A stretch of DNA of 64,000 nucleotides from assembly GCF_003752505.1 (NCBI RefSeq), contig NZ_RKHO01000001.1:3410001-3474000 (forward strand), written 5' to 3'. Below the pieces are notes generated by a model. It had not been told where the DNA came from. It ran no database searches and was given only the letters and a program-made list of their open reading frames with translations. Shown piece after piece: positions 36,422 through 44,749 of this stretch. The position numbers and the translations under genes are program-made. This DNA is from Nocardioides aurantiacus (GTDB lineage: Bacteria; Actinomycetota; Actinomycetes; Propionibacteriales; Nocardioidaceae). Numbering within the stretch: position 1 is the first letter of the stretch; each line of letters starts with the position of its first letter.

Positions 36422-36430
36422 AGTCTAACA
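36422..36430 (-). promoter_or_regulatory. carD promoter, extended -10
   Basis: On the minus strand TGT followed by TAGACT forms an extended -10 element 28 bases before the ATG. No TTGACA-like -35 is visible. A 6-bp palindrome with a four-base spacer (36451-36456 with 36461-36466) lies just upstream. Confidence 0.55.
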
Positions 36431-36615
36431 CGGTTGCCGGGGTCCCCTTTCCTGCGTTTGCGCAGGTCAGGGCCGCTTTCAGGGCTTGACAGATCCGCAA
36501 TTCATATGTCTTCCGCGCGCGGGGGTGGAGCAGCGTGGCCCTCCGGGGGCCCTCACGGGCGCCCGGTTGCGGCGATCCCTGACGCGCACGGGCCGCGTGG
36601 TCGATACTGCCCAGC

Positions 36616-37365
36616 ATGAGCACCTCGGTCGCGACTCCCGACGCCGCCAGCCCCTCCACCTCGCGTCGCGGCCAGCTCCGTGCGCTGCTCCGCACCACCC
36701 ATCCCCGCCAGGCGCTCGCCATCGCCGTCGTCGTGGGGCTGCTGGTCGCGCTGATGGGTCGACCGCCGCGGGAGTGGCTGGTCAGCGCGGCCGCCGTGCT
36801 GGTCGTCCAGCTCGCGCTGGGCCTGGTCGACGACCTCGTCGACGTCACCGAGGACTCCCAGACCCAGGCGGCGGGCAAGCCGCTGGCCTCCGGGGCGGTG
36901 CCGCGCGGCAACGCGACGTACGCCCTGGCCGTGCTGCTGCTCCTCGCGGTCCCGCTGTCGCTGCAGAACGGCATCGTCGCCGGACTGGTGCTGCTCGCCA
37001 CCTTCGTGGTCGGCGTGGTCCACGACCGCTGGCTGCACCGCACGCCGCTGTCCTTCGTCGGGTGGGCGGCGTCGTTCGCCCTGCTGACCGCCTTCGTCAG
37101 CTACGGCGGGTGGGGCCGCGAGGCCGAGGGCAGCGCGCCCGTCACCCAGTTCGCCGTGCTCGCCGCCGTGCTCGGCGTGCTGGTGCACTTCCTGGTCGCC
37201 CTGCCCGACCTGGTGACCGACAACCGGGGCACGGTGCGACACCTGCCGCTGCGGATCGCGCTGCGCACCGGGGCGCCGAAGCTGTTCGCCGTGACGGTCG
37301 CGCTGACCGTCGGGGTGGTGGCCGCGATGGTCTGGACGGCCCTGACCGCCGGCATCGCGCGCTGA
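36616..37365 (+). CDS. UbiA-family prenyltransferase-like membrane protein
   Basis: A 249-residue polytopic protein with about seven hydrophobic helices. It has a version of the two UbiA aspartate-rich motifs: LVDDLVDVTEDSQTQAAGKP (the family pattern NDxxDxxxD, here with Val for Asn) and LPDLVTDNRGTVRHLPLRIA. Members transfer polyprenyl groups to aromatic or sugar-phosphate acceptors. The acceptor here is unknown, and the short length could mean a specialised role. GATACT (36603-36608) ends seven bases before the ATG, implying a leaderless transcript. Confidence 0.8.
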   Translation: MSTSVATPDAASPSTSRRGQLRALLRTTHPRQALAIAVVVGLLVALMGRPPREWLVSAAAVLVVQLALGLVDDLVDVTEDSQTQAAGKPLASGAVPRGNATYALAVLLLLAVPLSLQNGIVAGLVLLATFVVGVVHDRWLHRTPLSFVGWAASFALLTAFVSYGGWGREAEGSAPVTQFAVLAAVLGVLVHFLVALPDLVTDNRGTVRHLPLRIALRTGAPKLFAVTVALTVGVVAAMVWTALTAGIAR

Positions 37366-37412
37366 GCGATAGGCTCACCGCGCCTGCCGGATCGCGAGAG
37401 GACCCGTCCCCC

Positions 37413-37982
37413 ATGCCGAAGAACGTCCGACGACGTCTAGCCGCCGCATCACTGGTGCTGCTGCTGCCGGGCCTGGGCGCCTGCGGCTTCGGCGCGCAGA
37501 CCAACAAGGTCTACCAGCCCGCGGTCGGCTCCAACGCCCGCGGCGAGTCCGTCGACGTCCTGGGGGCCGTCGTGGTCTCCGAGGACGAGGGCTCCGGCAC
37601 CTTCGTGGCGTCGCTGGTCAACACCTCGCTGGACCAGGACGACGAGCTCACCGGCATCACCGGTGAGGACGTGCAGGTGCAGCTGAGCGAGAAGGTCGAG
37701 CTCCGGTCCGACGACATCCTCAACCTCGCCGACGCCGGAGCCGTGGCGGTCGAGGGCGAGGGCATCCGGGCCGGCGCCTACACCCGCCTCACGCTGGAGT
37801 TCGCCAGCGGCCAGCAGACCGAGATCAACGTGCCGGTCGTGGCCCCCGAGGAGGAGTTCGCCGACGTCACGCCGGCCGAGCCCTCCGCCTCCCCCAGCGA
37901 GTCGTCCTCCGCCTCGCCCAGCGAGTCCGCCAGCCCGTCGGCCGGCGAGTCCGCCAGTGCCTCGGAGAGCCCCTCCCCGTAG
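37413..37982 (+). CDS. LpqE-like lipoprotein
   Basis: A 189-residue lipoprotein with lipobox LLPGLGACGFG (Cys about 24), a beta-rich domain of about 120 residues and a C-terminal tail of repeated Ser/Pro/Ala/Glu (SPSES units). The domain start (AQTNKVYQPAVGSNARGESV) resembles LpqE and PCuAC-related copper chaperones. I do not see the paired His/Met copper ligands of true PCuAC, so metal binding is doubtful. TAGGCT at 37370-37375 suggests a leader of about 31 bases containing GAGAGGA. A T-tract terminator follows. Confidence 0.75.
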   Translation: MPKNVRRRLAAASLVLLLPGLGACGFGAQTNKVYQPAVGSNARGESVDVLGAVVVSEDEGSGTFVASLVNTSLDQDDELTGITGEDVQVQLSEKVELRSDDILNLADAGAVAVEGEGIRAGAYTRLTLEFASGQQTEINVPVVAPEEEFADVTPAEPSASPSESSSASPSESASPSAGESASASESPSP

Positions 37983-37992
37983 TCCGTGACGT

Positions 37993-38032
37993 GTCCCGAC
38001 CCTCGGGACGACGGTCCCCGTCGAACTTTTTT
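37993..38032 (+). terminator. Intrinsic terminator with T6 tract
   Basis: Two small perfect hairpins in tandem (37993-37999 with 38003-38009, and 38010-38014 with 38018-38022) are followed by TTTTTT at 38027-38032. A T-tract this clear is exceptional in the window. Confidence 0.75.
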
Positions 38033-38101
38033 CGAGCCGCTTCCGGCGGTCGGAGACCGTGTCGAGGGGCGCGCGCGGACGTCGTACGCCCGGCTCCATG
38101 A

Positions 38102-38113
38102 CGCGAATTCGCG
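38102..38113. promoter_or_regulatory. 12-bp palindrome upstream of secreted protein gene
   Basis: CGCGAATTCGCG is a perfect palindrome, followed by a TCTTTTT run, about 100 bases upstream of the ATG at 38214 in the only AT-richer pocket nearby. It is a candidate operator or promoter element. Confidence 0.35.
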
Positions 38114-38213
38114 GTCTTTTTCGTACCGTTCTGTAGGGGTTTCCACCTGTCGGACGTCGGGGACGGTCAGGGCAGCCCGGGGAGGGACTCCGGGGAGGGA
38201 AGGAACCACTGAC

Positions 38214-38891
38214 ATGACGCTCCACCGCTCCATCAGCCCGTTCACCAAGACCGCGACGACCGGCCTCCTGGCCGCCACCATGGCGCTCAGCGTGAGCCTC
38301 ACCGGCACCGGTGCCGCCTCGGCCGCGACCGCTCAGCCCGCCACGTCCTCGTCGGCGGTCTCGAAGGTCGCCACCGAGAAGAAGGTGGGCTCGACGAAGG
38401 CGCCGATCAAGGGCGTCGCGGAGAACGGTCGCAAGGTCCGCGGCTCGTTCACGCCCACCGAGTTCACCGTCGTCGACGGGGTCCTCAACGTCACCGGCAC
38501 CCTCGAGGGTCGCTTCACCGGCAAGGGCAAGCCCACGCCCTTCAGCCAGGAGATCACCACGCCCGTCCAGTCCGTCAACGGCGCGGCCCTCCAGGCGCCC
38601 GCCACCCGGGGCCAGTCGGCTCCGCTCGCGGCCGCCGCGCCCACGGCTGCCGCCCCCGGCTCGTGCGACATCCTCAACCTGGACCTGGGCCCGCTGAACC
38701 TCGACATCCTGGGCCTGCAGGTCAACCTGCAGCGCGTCGTGCTCGACATCGTCGCGCAGTCGGGCGCCGGCAACCTGCTCGGCAACCTGCTGTGCGCCGT
38801 CGCCGGTCTGCTCGACGGTGGTCCGCTGGCCGGGCTGCTCGACCAGCTCTCGACGCTGCTCAACCGGATCCTGGGCGTCCTGAACCCGTGA
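38214..38891 (+). CDS. Secreted protein of unknown function
   Basis: A 225-residue protein I cannot assign to a family. It has a clear Sec signal peptide (about residues 1-37, ending GAASAAT). A Lys/Thr-rich stretch and a beta-type middle region follow (FTPTEFTVVDGVLNVTGTL, repeated as a GRFTGKGKP strand), then an Ala/Pro linker. The C-terminus is Leu/Asn/Gly-rich and amphipathic (LNLDLGPLNLDILGLQVNL), with two cysteines that may form a disulfide. A strong GGAGGGAAGG ribosome-binding site precedes the ATG. The composition suggests a surface or matrix protein. The 231-base upstream gap holds a terminator and a palindrome. Confidence 0.75.
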   Translation: MTLHRSISPFTKTATTGLLAATMALSVSLTGTGAASAATAQPATSSSAVSKVATEKKVGSTKAPIKGVAENGRKVRGSFTPTEFTVVDGVLNVTGTLEGRFTGKGKPTPFSQEITTPVQSVNGAALQAPATRGQSAPLAAAAPTAAAPGSCDILNLDLGPLNLDILGLQVNLQRVVLDIVAQSGAGNLLGNLLCAVAGLLDGGPLAGLLDQLSTLLNRILGVLNP

Positions 38892-39029
38892 TCCCCGCCC
38901 GGGGACCCCAGCGGTCCCCGGGTGCACCACAGCTCCGCGAGACGTACGCCGTCCCGCCGGTCCCCCCGGCCGGCGGGGCGGCGTACGTCCGTCTGCTGCA
39001 CCACGGCCGCGGCCACTAGGCTCGGGCCC

Positions 39030-39773
39030 ATGAGCCAGACGCTGATCCTGCTCCGCCACGGCGAGAGCGACTGGAACGCCAAGAACCTGTTCACCGGCTG
39101 GGTGGACGTGGCGCTGACCGAGAAGGGCCGCGCCGAGGCCGTCGCCGGCGGCGAGCAGCTCGTCGAGGCCGGCCTGCTGCCCGACGTCGTGCACACCTCG
39201 CTGCTGCGCCGCGCGATCACCACCGCGCACCTCGCCCTCGACGCCGCCGAGCGCCACTGGATCCCGGTGCGCCGCTCGTGGCGGCTCAACGAGCGCCACT
39301 ACGGCGCGCTGCAGGGCAAGGACAAGAAGCAGACGCTGGAGGAGTACGGCGAGGAGCAGTTCATGACCTGGCGCCGCAGCTTCGACACCCCGCCGCCGCC
39401 CATCGAGGACGACGACCTGTGGTCGCAGGCGGGCGACCCGCGCTACGCCGACCTCGGCGCCGACCTGCCGCGCACCGAGTGCCTGAAGGACGTCGTCGCG
39501 CGGATGCTCCCCTACTGGGAGTCCGACGTGCTGCCCGACCTCGACGCCGGCCGCACCGTCCTGCTCGCCGCCCACGGCAACAGCCTCCGCGCGGTCGTCA
39601 AGCACCTCGACGGCATCAGCGACGAGGACATCGCCGGCCTCAACATCCCCACCGGCCAGCCCCTGGTCTACGAGCTCGACGACCAGCACCAGCCGCTCGA
39701 GAAGGGCGGCCGCTACCTCGACCCCGAGGCCGCCCGCGCCGCCGCCGAGGCCGTCGCCAACCAGGGTCGCTGA
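39030..39773 (+). CDS. gpmA: 2,3-bisphosphoglycerate-dependent phosphoglycerate mutase
   Basis: A 247-residue glycolytic enzyme that interconverts 3- and 2-phosphoglycerate. The phospho-histidine motif [18 protein letters not shown], the catalytic [10 protein letters not shown] and [13 protein letters not shown] segments and the second histidine in [16 protein letters not shown] are all intact. TAGGCT (39017-39022) ends seven bases before the ATG. As in mycobacteria it sits next to the senX3-regX3 system, but here phoU is interposed in the opposite direction. Confidence 0.96.
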   Translation: MSQTLILLRHGESDWNAKNLFTGWVDVALTEKGRAEAVAGGEQLVEAGLLPDVVHTSLLRRAITTAHLALDAAERHWIPVRRSWRLNERHYGALQGKDKKQTLEEYGEEQFMTWRRSFDTPPPPIEDDDLWSQAGDPRYADLGADLPRTECLKDVVARMLPYWESDVLPDLDAGRTVLLAAHGNSLRAVVKHLDGISDEDIAGLNIPTGQPLVYELDDQHQPLEKGGRYLDPEAARAAAEAVANQGR

Positions 39774-39834
39774 GGCGTCCCGGGGGTCGGTCGAGGGCTG
39801 GGCGCGCGCCGGGTGCTGCGTGCCGGCCGGGTGC

Positions 39835-39880
39835 TGCGTCGTACGAGGTGGTCGTCCCGGCGACCCGGACGCACGACGCA
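39835..39880. terminator. First of two related hairpins between gpmA and phoU
   Basis: Arms 39835-39845 and 39870-39880 pair with one G-T wobble, and inner GGTCG pairs with CGACC. Sequence is shared with the hairpin that follows (period 52 bases). Confidence 0.6.
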
Positions 39881-39888
39881 CCCCGGGA

Positions 39889-39930
39889 CGTCATACGGGG
39901 TGGTCGTCAGGGCGACGACGACGTATGACG
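39889..39930. terminator. Second related hairpin between gpmA and phoU
   Basis: Perfect 9-bp arms (39889-39897 with 39922-39930) enclose an inner GTCGTC/GACGAC stem. It is a diverged direct repeat of 39835-39880 and a likely bidirectional terminator for the convergent genes. Confidence 0.6.
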
Positions 39931-39980
39931 CTCCGGCCACCCGACGACCGAGAGCCGCCGGGGACCCCGGGCGCCGGGCC

Positions 39981-40631
39981 TCAGGCGTACTGCGGGTGCT
40001 CGCCGGTGACGAGGAAGACGACCCGGCGGGCGATCGAGACGGCGTGGTCGGCGATGCGCTCGTAGTAGCGGCCGAGCAGGGCGATGTCGACGGCCGGCTC
40101 GACGCCGTAGGTCCAGTCCGAGCCGAGCAGCTCGCGGAAGGAGTTGCGGCGCAGCTTGTCCATCTCCTGGTCGACCGCCTCCAGCTCCTCGGCGGCGGCG
40201 ACGTCGGACTCGGCGATGATGTGCTCGACCTTGGCGATCATCACCTCGGCGACGGCGGCCATGCGCTCGATCATCGGTACGACGGCCGGCGGGACGGCGA
40301 TCTCGGGGACGCGCAGCCGGGCGATCTTGGCGACGTGCACCGCCAGGTCGCCCATCCGCTCGAACTCGCTGACCATCCGCAGCGAGGCCACCAGCATCCG
40401 CAGGTCGCCGGCCACGGGGTTCTGCAGCGAGAGCAGCTCGAAGGACCGCTCCTCGAGCTTCTCGCGGAGCGCGTCGATGTCGGCGTCGTTGCTGATCACC
40501 TGCTCGGCGCGCTGGGCGTCACCCTCGAGCAGGGCGGTGGTCCCCGAGGTGACGGCCTCGCGGACCAGGCGGGCCATGGCGATGAGGTCGTCGCGGATGG
40601 AGTCGAGCTGGTCGGAGTAGGCGTCGCGCAT
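39981..40631 (-). CDS. phoU: Phosphate signalling protein PhoU
   Basis: A 216-residue all-helical protein with the two PhoU repeats. The metal-cluster motifs appear as EFERMGDLAVHVAKIA and YYERIADHAVSIARR. PhoU connects the Pst transporter to the histidine kinase and keeps the Pho regulon off when phosphate is plentiful. It is divergent from senX3 across a 123-base region with tandem GTGAAC repeats. TAGGTT on the minus strand ends seven bases before the ATG. No pst genes are present in this window. Confidence 0.95.
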   Translation of the reverse strand: MRDAYSDQLDSIRDDLIAMARLVREAVTSGTTALLEGDAQRAEQVISNDADIDALREKLEERSFELLSLQNPVAGDLRMLVASLRMVSEFERMGDLAVHVAKIARLRVPEIAVPPAVVPMIERMAAVAEVMIAKVEHIIAESDVAAAEELEAVDQEMDKLRRNSFRELLGSDWTYGVEPAVDIALLGRYYERIADHAVSIARRVVFLVTGEHPQYA

Positions 40632-40654
40632 GCCCTCCAACCTAGGCAGTGCCG

Positions 40655-40697
40655 GTGAAGAGTGGGCGTCGTTGCGTGAACTGGCGGTGAACAGGGT
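40655..40697. promoter_or_regulatory. Candidate PHO box between phoU and senX3
   Basis: Two adjacent 11-base units beginning GTGAAC (40676-40686 and 40687-40697) and a further GTGAAG unit 21 bases upstream (40655) match the 11-base direct-repeat layout of PhoP/RegX3 boxes (GTTCAC on the other strand). The spacing suits control of both divergent genes. Confidence 0.6.
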
Positions 40698-40724
40698 CCG
40701 AAAGGGTGATCGGCCGGACCAACC

Positions 40725-40747
40725 GCAGGTGAAGACCTGCGTACGAT
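40725..40747 (+). promoter_or_regulatory. senX3 promoter with inverted repeat
   Basis: TACGAT (40742-40747) is a -10 hexamer ending seven bases before the GTG. Immediately upstream GCAGGT-GAAG-ACCTGC (40725-40740) is a perfect 6-bp inverted repeat in the spacer, a possible operator. Confidence 0.55.
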
Positions 40748-40754
40748 CGCTGAC

Positions 40755-41921
40755 GTGAGCCCGACGGTCCAGGCCCTCCTCTTCGCGCTGCTCGGAGCAG
40801 TGCTGGGTGGGGGCACGGTGCTCGCGTTCCGCATCTCCGAGCGCCAGCGCCGCGCGCCCGAGCCGCCCGAGCCGCCGCTCCCCCCGGGCGTGGCCGCCGT
40901 GCTGTCGGTGCTGCGCAGCAGCGCGCTCGTCGTCGACGGCAGCGACAGCGTCCTGAAGGCCTCCGCGCCCGCGGTCGCGATGGGCATCGTGCGCGGTCAC
41001 GAGATCACCGAGCGCGAGCTGGCCGACCTGGTCCGCCAGGTGCGCCGGGACGGCCAGATCCGCGAGACCGAGCTGCTCATGCACCGCTCGGGACTGCCCC
41101 CGCGCCACGTGACCGCCCGCGTCGCGCCGCTGAGCTCCCAGCTGGTCCTGGCCCTGGTCGAGGACCGCACCCGGGAGCGACGGGTGGAGTCGATCCGCCG
41201 CGACTTCGTGGCCAACGTCAGCCACGAGCTCAAGACCCCGGTCGGCGCGATCAAGCTGCTCAGCGACGCCGTGATCGACGCCGCCGACGACCCGGAGGCG
41301 GTGCAGCGCTTCGCCGGCCGGATGCACACCGAGAGCGACCGGCTGGCCCGGCTGGTGCAGCAGATCATCGAGCTGTCGCGGCTGCAGGGCGACGACCCGT
41401 TGGTCGAGCCCGTCGCGGTCGACGTCGACGGCATCGTGGCGCGGGCCATCGACGAGTCCTCCACCGACGCCCAGGCCCGCTCGATCGCGGTCGCCCAGCA
41501 GGGCCAGCGTGGCCTGGCGCTGCTCGGCAACCGCGAGCAGGTGGCGGTCGCGCTGGGCAACCTGGTGGCCAACGCCGTGGCGTACTCCCCCGAGGGCTCC
41601 ACCGTCGTGGTCTCCGCGACCGCCCACGACACCACCGTCGACCTCGCGGTCACCGACCAGGGCATCGGCATCCCCTCGAGCGAGATCGACCGCATCTTCG
41701 AGCGCTTCTACCGCGTCGACCCCGCCCGCCACCGCTCCACCGGTGGCACCGGCCTCGGCCTGTCGATCGTCAAGCACGTCGCCGCCTCCCACGGTGGCGA
41801 GGTGCGGGTCTGGTCGGTGGAGGGCCAGGGCTCGACCTTCACGCTCACGCTGCCGCGCAAGCCCGGCGTACCCCCCACGTCCCCCCAGGACGTCACCGAA
41901 CCTCTCAAGGAGAACGCATGA
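40755..41921 (+). CDS. senX3: Phosphate-responsive sensor histidine kinase SenX3
   Basis: A 388-residue kinase. One N-terminal membrane helix (residues 5-25) is followed by a Pro-rich linker, a degenerate PAS domain (about 50-140), the HisKA domain with the phospho-accepting His in FVANVSHELKTPVGAIKLL, and the ATPase domain with N box (NLVANAVAYSPEGS), G1 (VTDQGIGIPSSEID) and G2 (STGGTGLGLSIVKH). The single membrane helix with PAS matches mycobacterial SenX3 and differs from E. coli PhoR. It phosphorylates RegX3, whose gene overlaps its stop. Control through the PHO box suggests autoregulation. Confidence 0.94.
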   Translation: MSPTVQALLFALLGAVLGGGTVLAFRISERQRRAPEPPEPPLPPGVAAVLSVLRSSALVVDGSDSVLKASAPAVAMGIVRGHEITERELADLVRQVRRDGQIRETELLMHRSGLPPRHVTARVAPLSSQLVLALVEDRTRERRVESIRRDFVANVSHELKTPVGAIKLLSDAVIDAADDPEAVQRFAGRMHTESDRLARLVQQIIELSRLQGDDPLVEPVAVDVDGIVARAIDESSTDAQARSIAVAQQGQRGLALLGNREQVAVALGNLVANAVAYSPEGSTVVVSATAHDTTVDLAVTDQGIGIPSSEIDRIFERFYRVDPARHRSTGGTGLGLSIVKHVAASHGGEVRVWSVEGQGSTFTLTLPRKPGVPPTSPQDVTEPLKENA

Positions 41922-42595
41922 CCCGCGTGCTGGTCGTCGAGGACGAGGAGAGCTACAGCGACGCCCTCGCCTACATGCTCCGCAAGGAGGGCTTCGAGGT
42001 CGCCATCGCCGCGACCGGGCCCGACGCCCTGACCGAGTTCGACCGTGCGGGGGCCGACATCGTGCTCCTCGACCTGATGCTCCCGGGCCTGCCCGGCACC
42101 GAGGTGTGCCGCCAGATCCGGCAGACCTCCAACGTGCCGGTGATCATGGTCAGCGCCAAGGACGACGAGGTCGACAAGGTGGTCGGGCTCGAGCTCGGCG
42201 CCGACGACTACGTCACCAAGCCCTACTCCCCCCGCGAGCTGGTCGCCCGCATCCGCGCGGTGCTCCGCCGCGGCAGCGAGCCCGACCTCGCCCCCACGAC
42301 GCTGGAGGTGGGCTCGGTGAGGATGGACGTCGAGCGCCACATCGTCACCGTCGGCGGGCACGAGGTGCGGCTGCCGCTCAAGGAGTTCGAGCTGCTCGAG
42401 ATGTTCCTGCGCAACCCGGGCCGCGTGCTGACCCGCGGCCAGCTGATCGACCGCGTCTGGGGCTCGGACTACGTCGGCGACACCAAGACGCTCGACGTCC
42501 ACGTGAAGCGGCTGCGCGCCAAGCTCGAGGACAACCCGGCCGAGCCGACGCTGCTCACCACGGTCCGCGGGCTCGGCTACAAGCTCGACCTCTAG
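41918..42595 (+). CDS. regX3: Response regulator RegX3
   Basis: A 225-residue OmpR/PhoB-type regulator. The receiver domain has the acidic pocket (VVEDEESYSD), the phospho-acceptor Asp in IVLLDLMLPGLPG, and the conserved Ser and Lys in MVSAKDD and VTKPYSPREL. The winged-helix domain (about 130-225) ends in the typical TLLTTVRGLGYKLDL. It is the output partner of SenX3 for phosphate starvation genes. The ATG overlaps the senX3 stop by four bases and has AAGGAG upstream. Confidence 0.95.
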   Translation: MTRVLVVEDEESYSDALAYMLRKEGFEVAIAATGPDALTEFDRAGADIVLLDLMLPGLPGTEVCRQIRQTSNVPVIMVSAKDDEVDKVVGLELGADDYVTKPYSPRELVARIRAVLRRGSEPDLAPTTLEVGSVRMDVERHIVTVGGHEVRLPLKEFELLEMFLRNPGRVLTRGQLIDRVWGSDYVGDTKTLDVHVKRLRAKLEDNPAEPTLLTTVRGLGYKLDL

Positions 42596-42630
42596 CCCGG
42601 CGCGGTCGGCCCGCACGGCACACTGGCGCC

Positions 42631-43731
42631 GTGACGGTGCGCCAGGTCGGGGTCGAGGAAGAGCTGCTGCTGGTCGACCCCGCGACGGGGCGGCTGACGG
42701 CGGTCTCGCGGCAGGCGGTGCGCGCCCACGAGGCGCTCCCGGAGGCCGAGGCCCCGGTCGAGGCCGAGCTGTTCCTCCAGCAGATCGAGACCCAGACGCC
42801 CCCGACCACCGACCTCGACGAGCTCGACGCCGCGCTGCGCCGCAGCCGCCGGGCGGTCGGCGAGGCGGCCGCCGAGGCCGGGGCCGCCGCCGTCGCCGTC
42901 GGCACGCCCGTCCTCGTCGACGGCCAGGTCACGATCACCCCGCAGCCGCGCTACCTCCGGATCCGTCAGGAGTACGCCGAGCTCGCGCACTCGGCGCTCG
43001 CCTGCGCGATGCACGTCCACGTCGACATCGAGAGCCCCGAGGAGGGCGTCCGGGTGCTCGACGGGATCGCCCCGTGGCTGCCCGTGCTGCTGGCGGCGAG
43101 CGCCAACTCGCCCTACCTCGAGGGCCGCGACACCGGACACGCCAGCTGGCGCTCGCAGATCTGGGGTCGCTGGCCCTCCCACGGCAGCGGCGAGCCGTTC
43201 GGCGACGTCGCGACCTACCACCGGGTGGTGGAGCAGATGGTCGAGTGGGGCGCCGCGCTGGACCCGGCGATGGCCTACTTCGACGCCCGCCTGGCCGCCG
43301 ACCTGCCCACCGTCGAGGTGCGCGTGGCCGACGTCTGCACCGAGGTCGAGGACGCCGTCGTCGTCACCGCGCTCGCCCGGGCACTCGTGACCACGGCCGC
43401 CGCGGCCGACGCCCCCGCCTCCTGGCGCGGCGACCTGCTGCGCGCCGCCTCCTGGCGCGCAGCCCGGCACGGCCTGGCCGAGCGGCTCGTCGACCCGGCC
43501 ACGCAGGCCCTGGCGCCGGCCCGCGCCGTGCTCGCCTCCCTGGTCGCCCACGTGCGGCCCGCCCTGGAGGAGGCCGGCGACGCCGCGCGCGTCGAGGACG
43601 GCCTCGAGGCGCTGCTCGCCCGCGGCGGCGGCGCCACCCGCCAGCGCTCGGTCCTCGAGCGCACCGGCTCGCTCGAGGCGGTCGTGGCCGACGTGCGGGA
43701 GCGGACCGAGGCGTCCTGGCAGGCCGGATAG
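42631..43731 (+). CDS. YbdK-type carboxylate-amine ligase (GCS2 family)
   Basis: A 366-residue member of the glutamate-cysteine ligase type 2 group. It has the N-terminal GVEEELLLVDPATG nucleotide/metal motif, the substrate segment ACAMHVHVDIESPEEG and the acidic pair in LPTVEVRVADVCTEVEDA. E. coli YbdK makes gamma-glutamyl peptides only weakly, and actinobacteria use mycothiol rather than glutathione. The substrate may therefore be another amine, or the protein could be an EgtA relative, though no ergothioneine genes are adjacent. CACACT (42619-42624) ends six bases before the GTG. Confidence 0.85.
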   Translation: MTVRQVGVEEELLLVDPATGRLTAVSRQAVRAHEALPEAEAPVEAELFLQQIETQTPPTTDLDELDAALRRSRRAVGEAAAEAGAAAVAVGTPVLVDGQVTITPQPRYLRIRQEYAELAHSALACAMHVHVDIESPEEGVRVLDGIAPWLPVLLAASANSPYLEGRDTGHASWRSQIWGRWPSHGSGEPFGDVATYHRVVEQMVEWGAALDPAMAYFDARLAADLPTVEVRVADVCTEVEDAVVVTALARALVTTAAAADAPASWRGDLLRAASWRAARHGLAERLVDPATQALAPARAVLASLVAHVRPALEEAGDAARVEDGLEALLARGGGATRQRSVLERTGSLEAVVADVRERTEASWQAG

Positions 43732-43807
43732 TCCCTGGCACGATCTCGCCGGACGACGGCCGACCTGCGCGTCGCGACCTGTCGGGGCCCGTCCCTACGC
43801 TGAGCGG

Positions 43808-44740
43808 GTGACACCCACCCCCACCGTGCCTCGCTGGCTGCCGCTGGCCGCCGTGGCGACGACGCTGGTCCTCTGGGCCTCGGCGTTCGTCGCGATCCGC
43901 CACCTCGGCGACGACTTCTCCCCCGGCGCGCTCTCGCTGGGCCGGCTGCTGGTCGGGGCCGTGGCGCTCGCGGCGGTGGCGCTGCCGCAGGGACGTCCGA
44001 GCCCGACCCGGCCGCAGTGGGTGCGGCTGGTGTCGATCGGGCTGCTGTGGTTCGCGCTCTACAACCTCACCCTCAACGCCGGCGAGCTGCTGGTCGACGC
44101 CGGCACCGCCTCGATGCTGGTCCAGGTGGCGCCGGTGCTGATCGCGCTCCTGGCGGCGTTGTTCCTCGGCGAGCGGTTCACCACCGGGCTGGGTCTCGGG
44201 CTGGCGCTGGCGTTCGGCGGCGTGGCGCTGATCTCGGTCTCCACGTCGTCCGCAGGCGACGGCGGCGACGTGACCGGGGTGCTGCTCGTGCTGGTCAGCG
44301 CCGTGGCGTACGCCGTGAGCGTGGTCCTGCAGAAGCCGCTCATGGGCACCCTCTCGGCCGTCCACGTCACCTGGATCGCCTGCACCGTCGGCGCCGTGGC
44401 CTGCCTGCCGTTCGCCGGCCGGCTGGTGGCCGACCTGCGCGAGGCGCCCGCGTCGTCGATCTGGTGGCTGGTCTTCCTCGGGGTGTTCCCCACCGCGATC
44501 GCCTTCACGACCTACGCCTTCGCGCTGCGCCACATGAGCGCCTCCAGCCTGGGCGTCACGACCTACCTCGTGCCGCCGATCACCGTGGCGCTGGGGCTGG
44601 TCTTCCTCGGCGAGGCCCCGCCGACGATGGCCTACGCCGGCGGCGCGCTCGCGCTGCTCGGCGTGGCGGTCGCCCGTCGTCGGCCGCGGCCGCGCACGCC
44701 CACGCCGGGCGAGCCGGCCCCGGTCGGCAGCCGGGGCTGA
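43808..44740 (+). CDS. DMT-superfamily (EamA) transporter
   Basis: A 310-residue exporter-type membrane protein with ten predicted helices in two EamA repeats (about residues 10-140 and 155-290). The first repeat starts VLWASAFVAIRHLG, and the second contains PTAIAFTTYAFALRHMSAS followed by LVPPITVALGLVFLGE. Members export amino acids or metabolites. It occupies the place of the LysE-type exporter gene Rv0488 in the mycobacterial order mshA-ybjN-exporter-gpm. TACGCT (43796-43801) ends six bases before the GTG. It is convergent with the YbjN gene. Confidence 0.9.
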   Translation: MTPTPTVPRWLPLAAVATTLVLWASAFVAIRHLGDDFSPGALSLGRLLVGAVALAAVALPQGRPSPTRPQWVRLVSIGLLWFALYNLTLNAGELLVDAGTASMLVQVAPVLIALLAALFLGERFTTGLGLGLALAFGGVALISVSTSSAGDGGDVTGVLLVLVSAVAYAVSVVLQKPLMGTLSAVHVTWIACTVGAVACLPFAGRLVADLREAPASSIWWLVFLGVFPTAIAFTTYAFALRHMSASSLGVTTYLVPPITVALGLVFLGEAPPTMAYAGGALALLGVAVARRRPRPRTPTPGEPAPVGSRG

Positions 44741-44749
44741 GGAGCGGGG

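Noticed and set aside
37861-37980. Ser/Pro-rich tail of the LpqE-like gene as a frameshifted region
   Set aside because: The frame runs cleanly to its stop, and such SPSES tails are common in actinobacterial lipoproteins.
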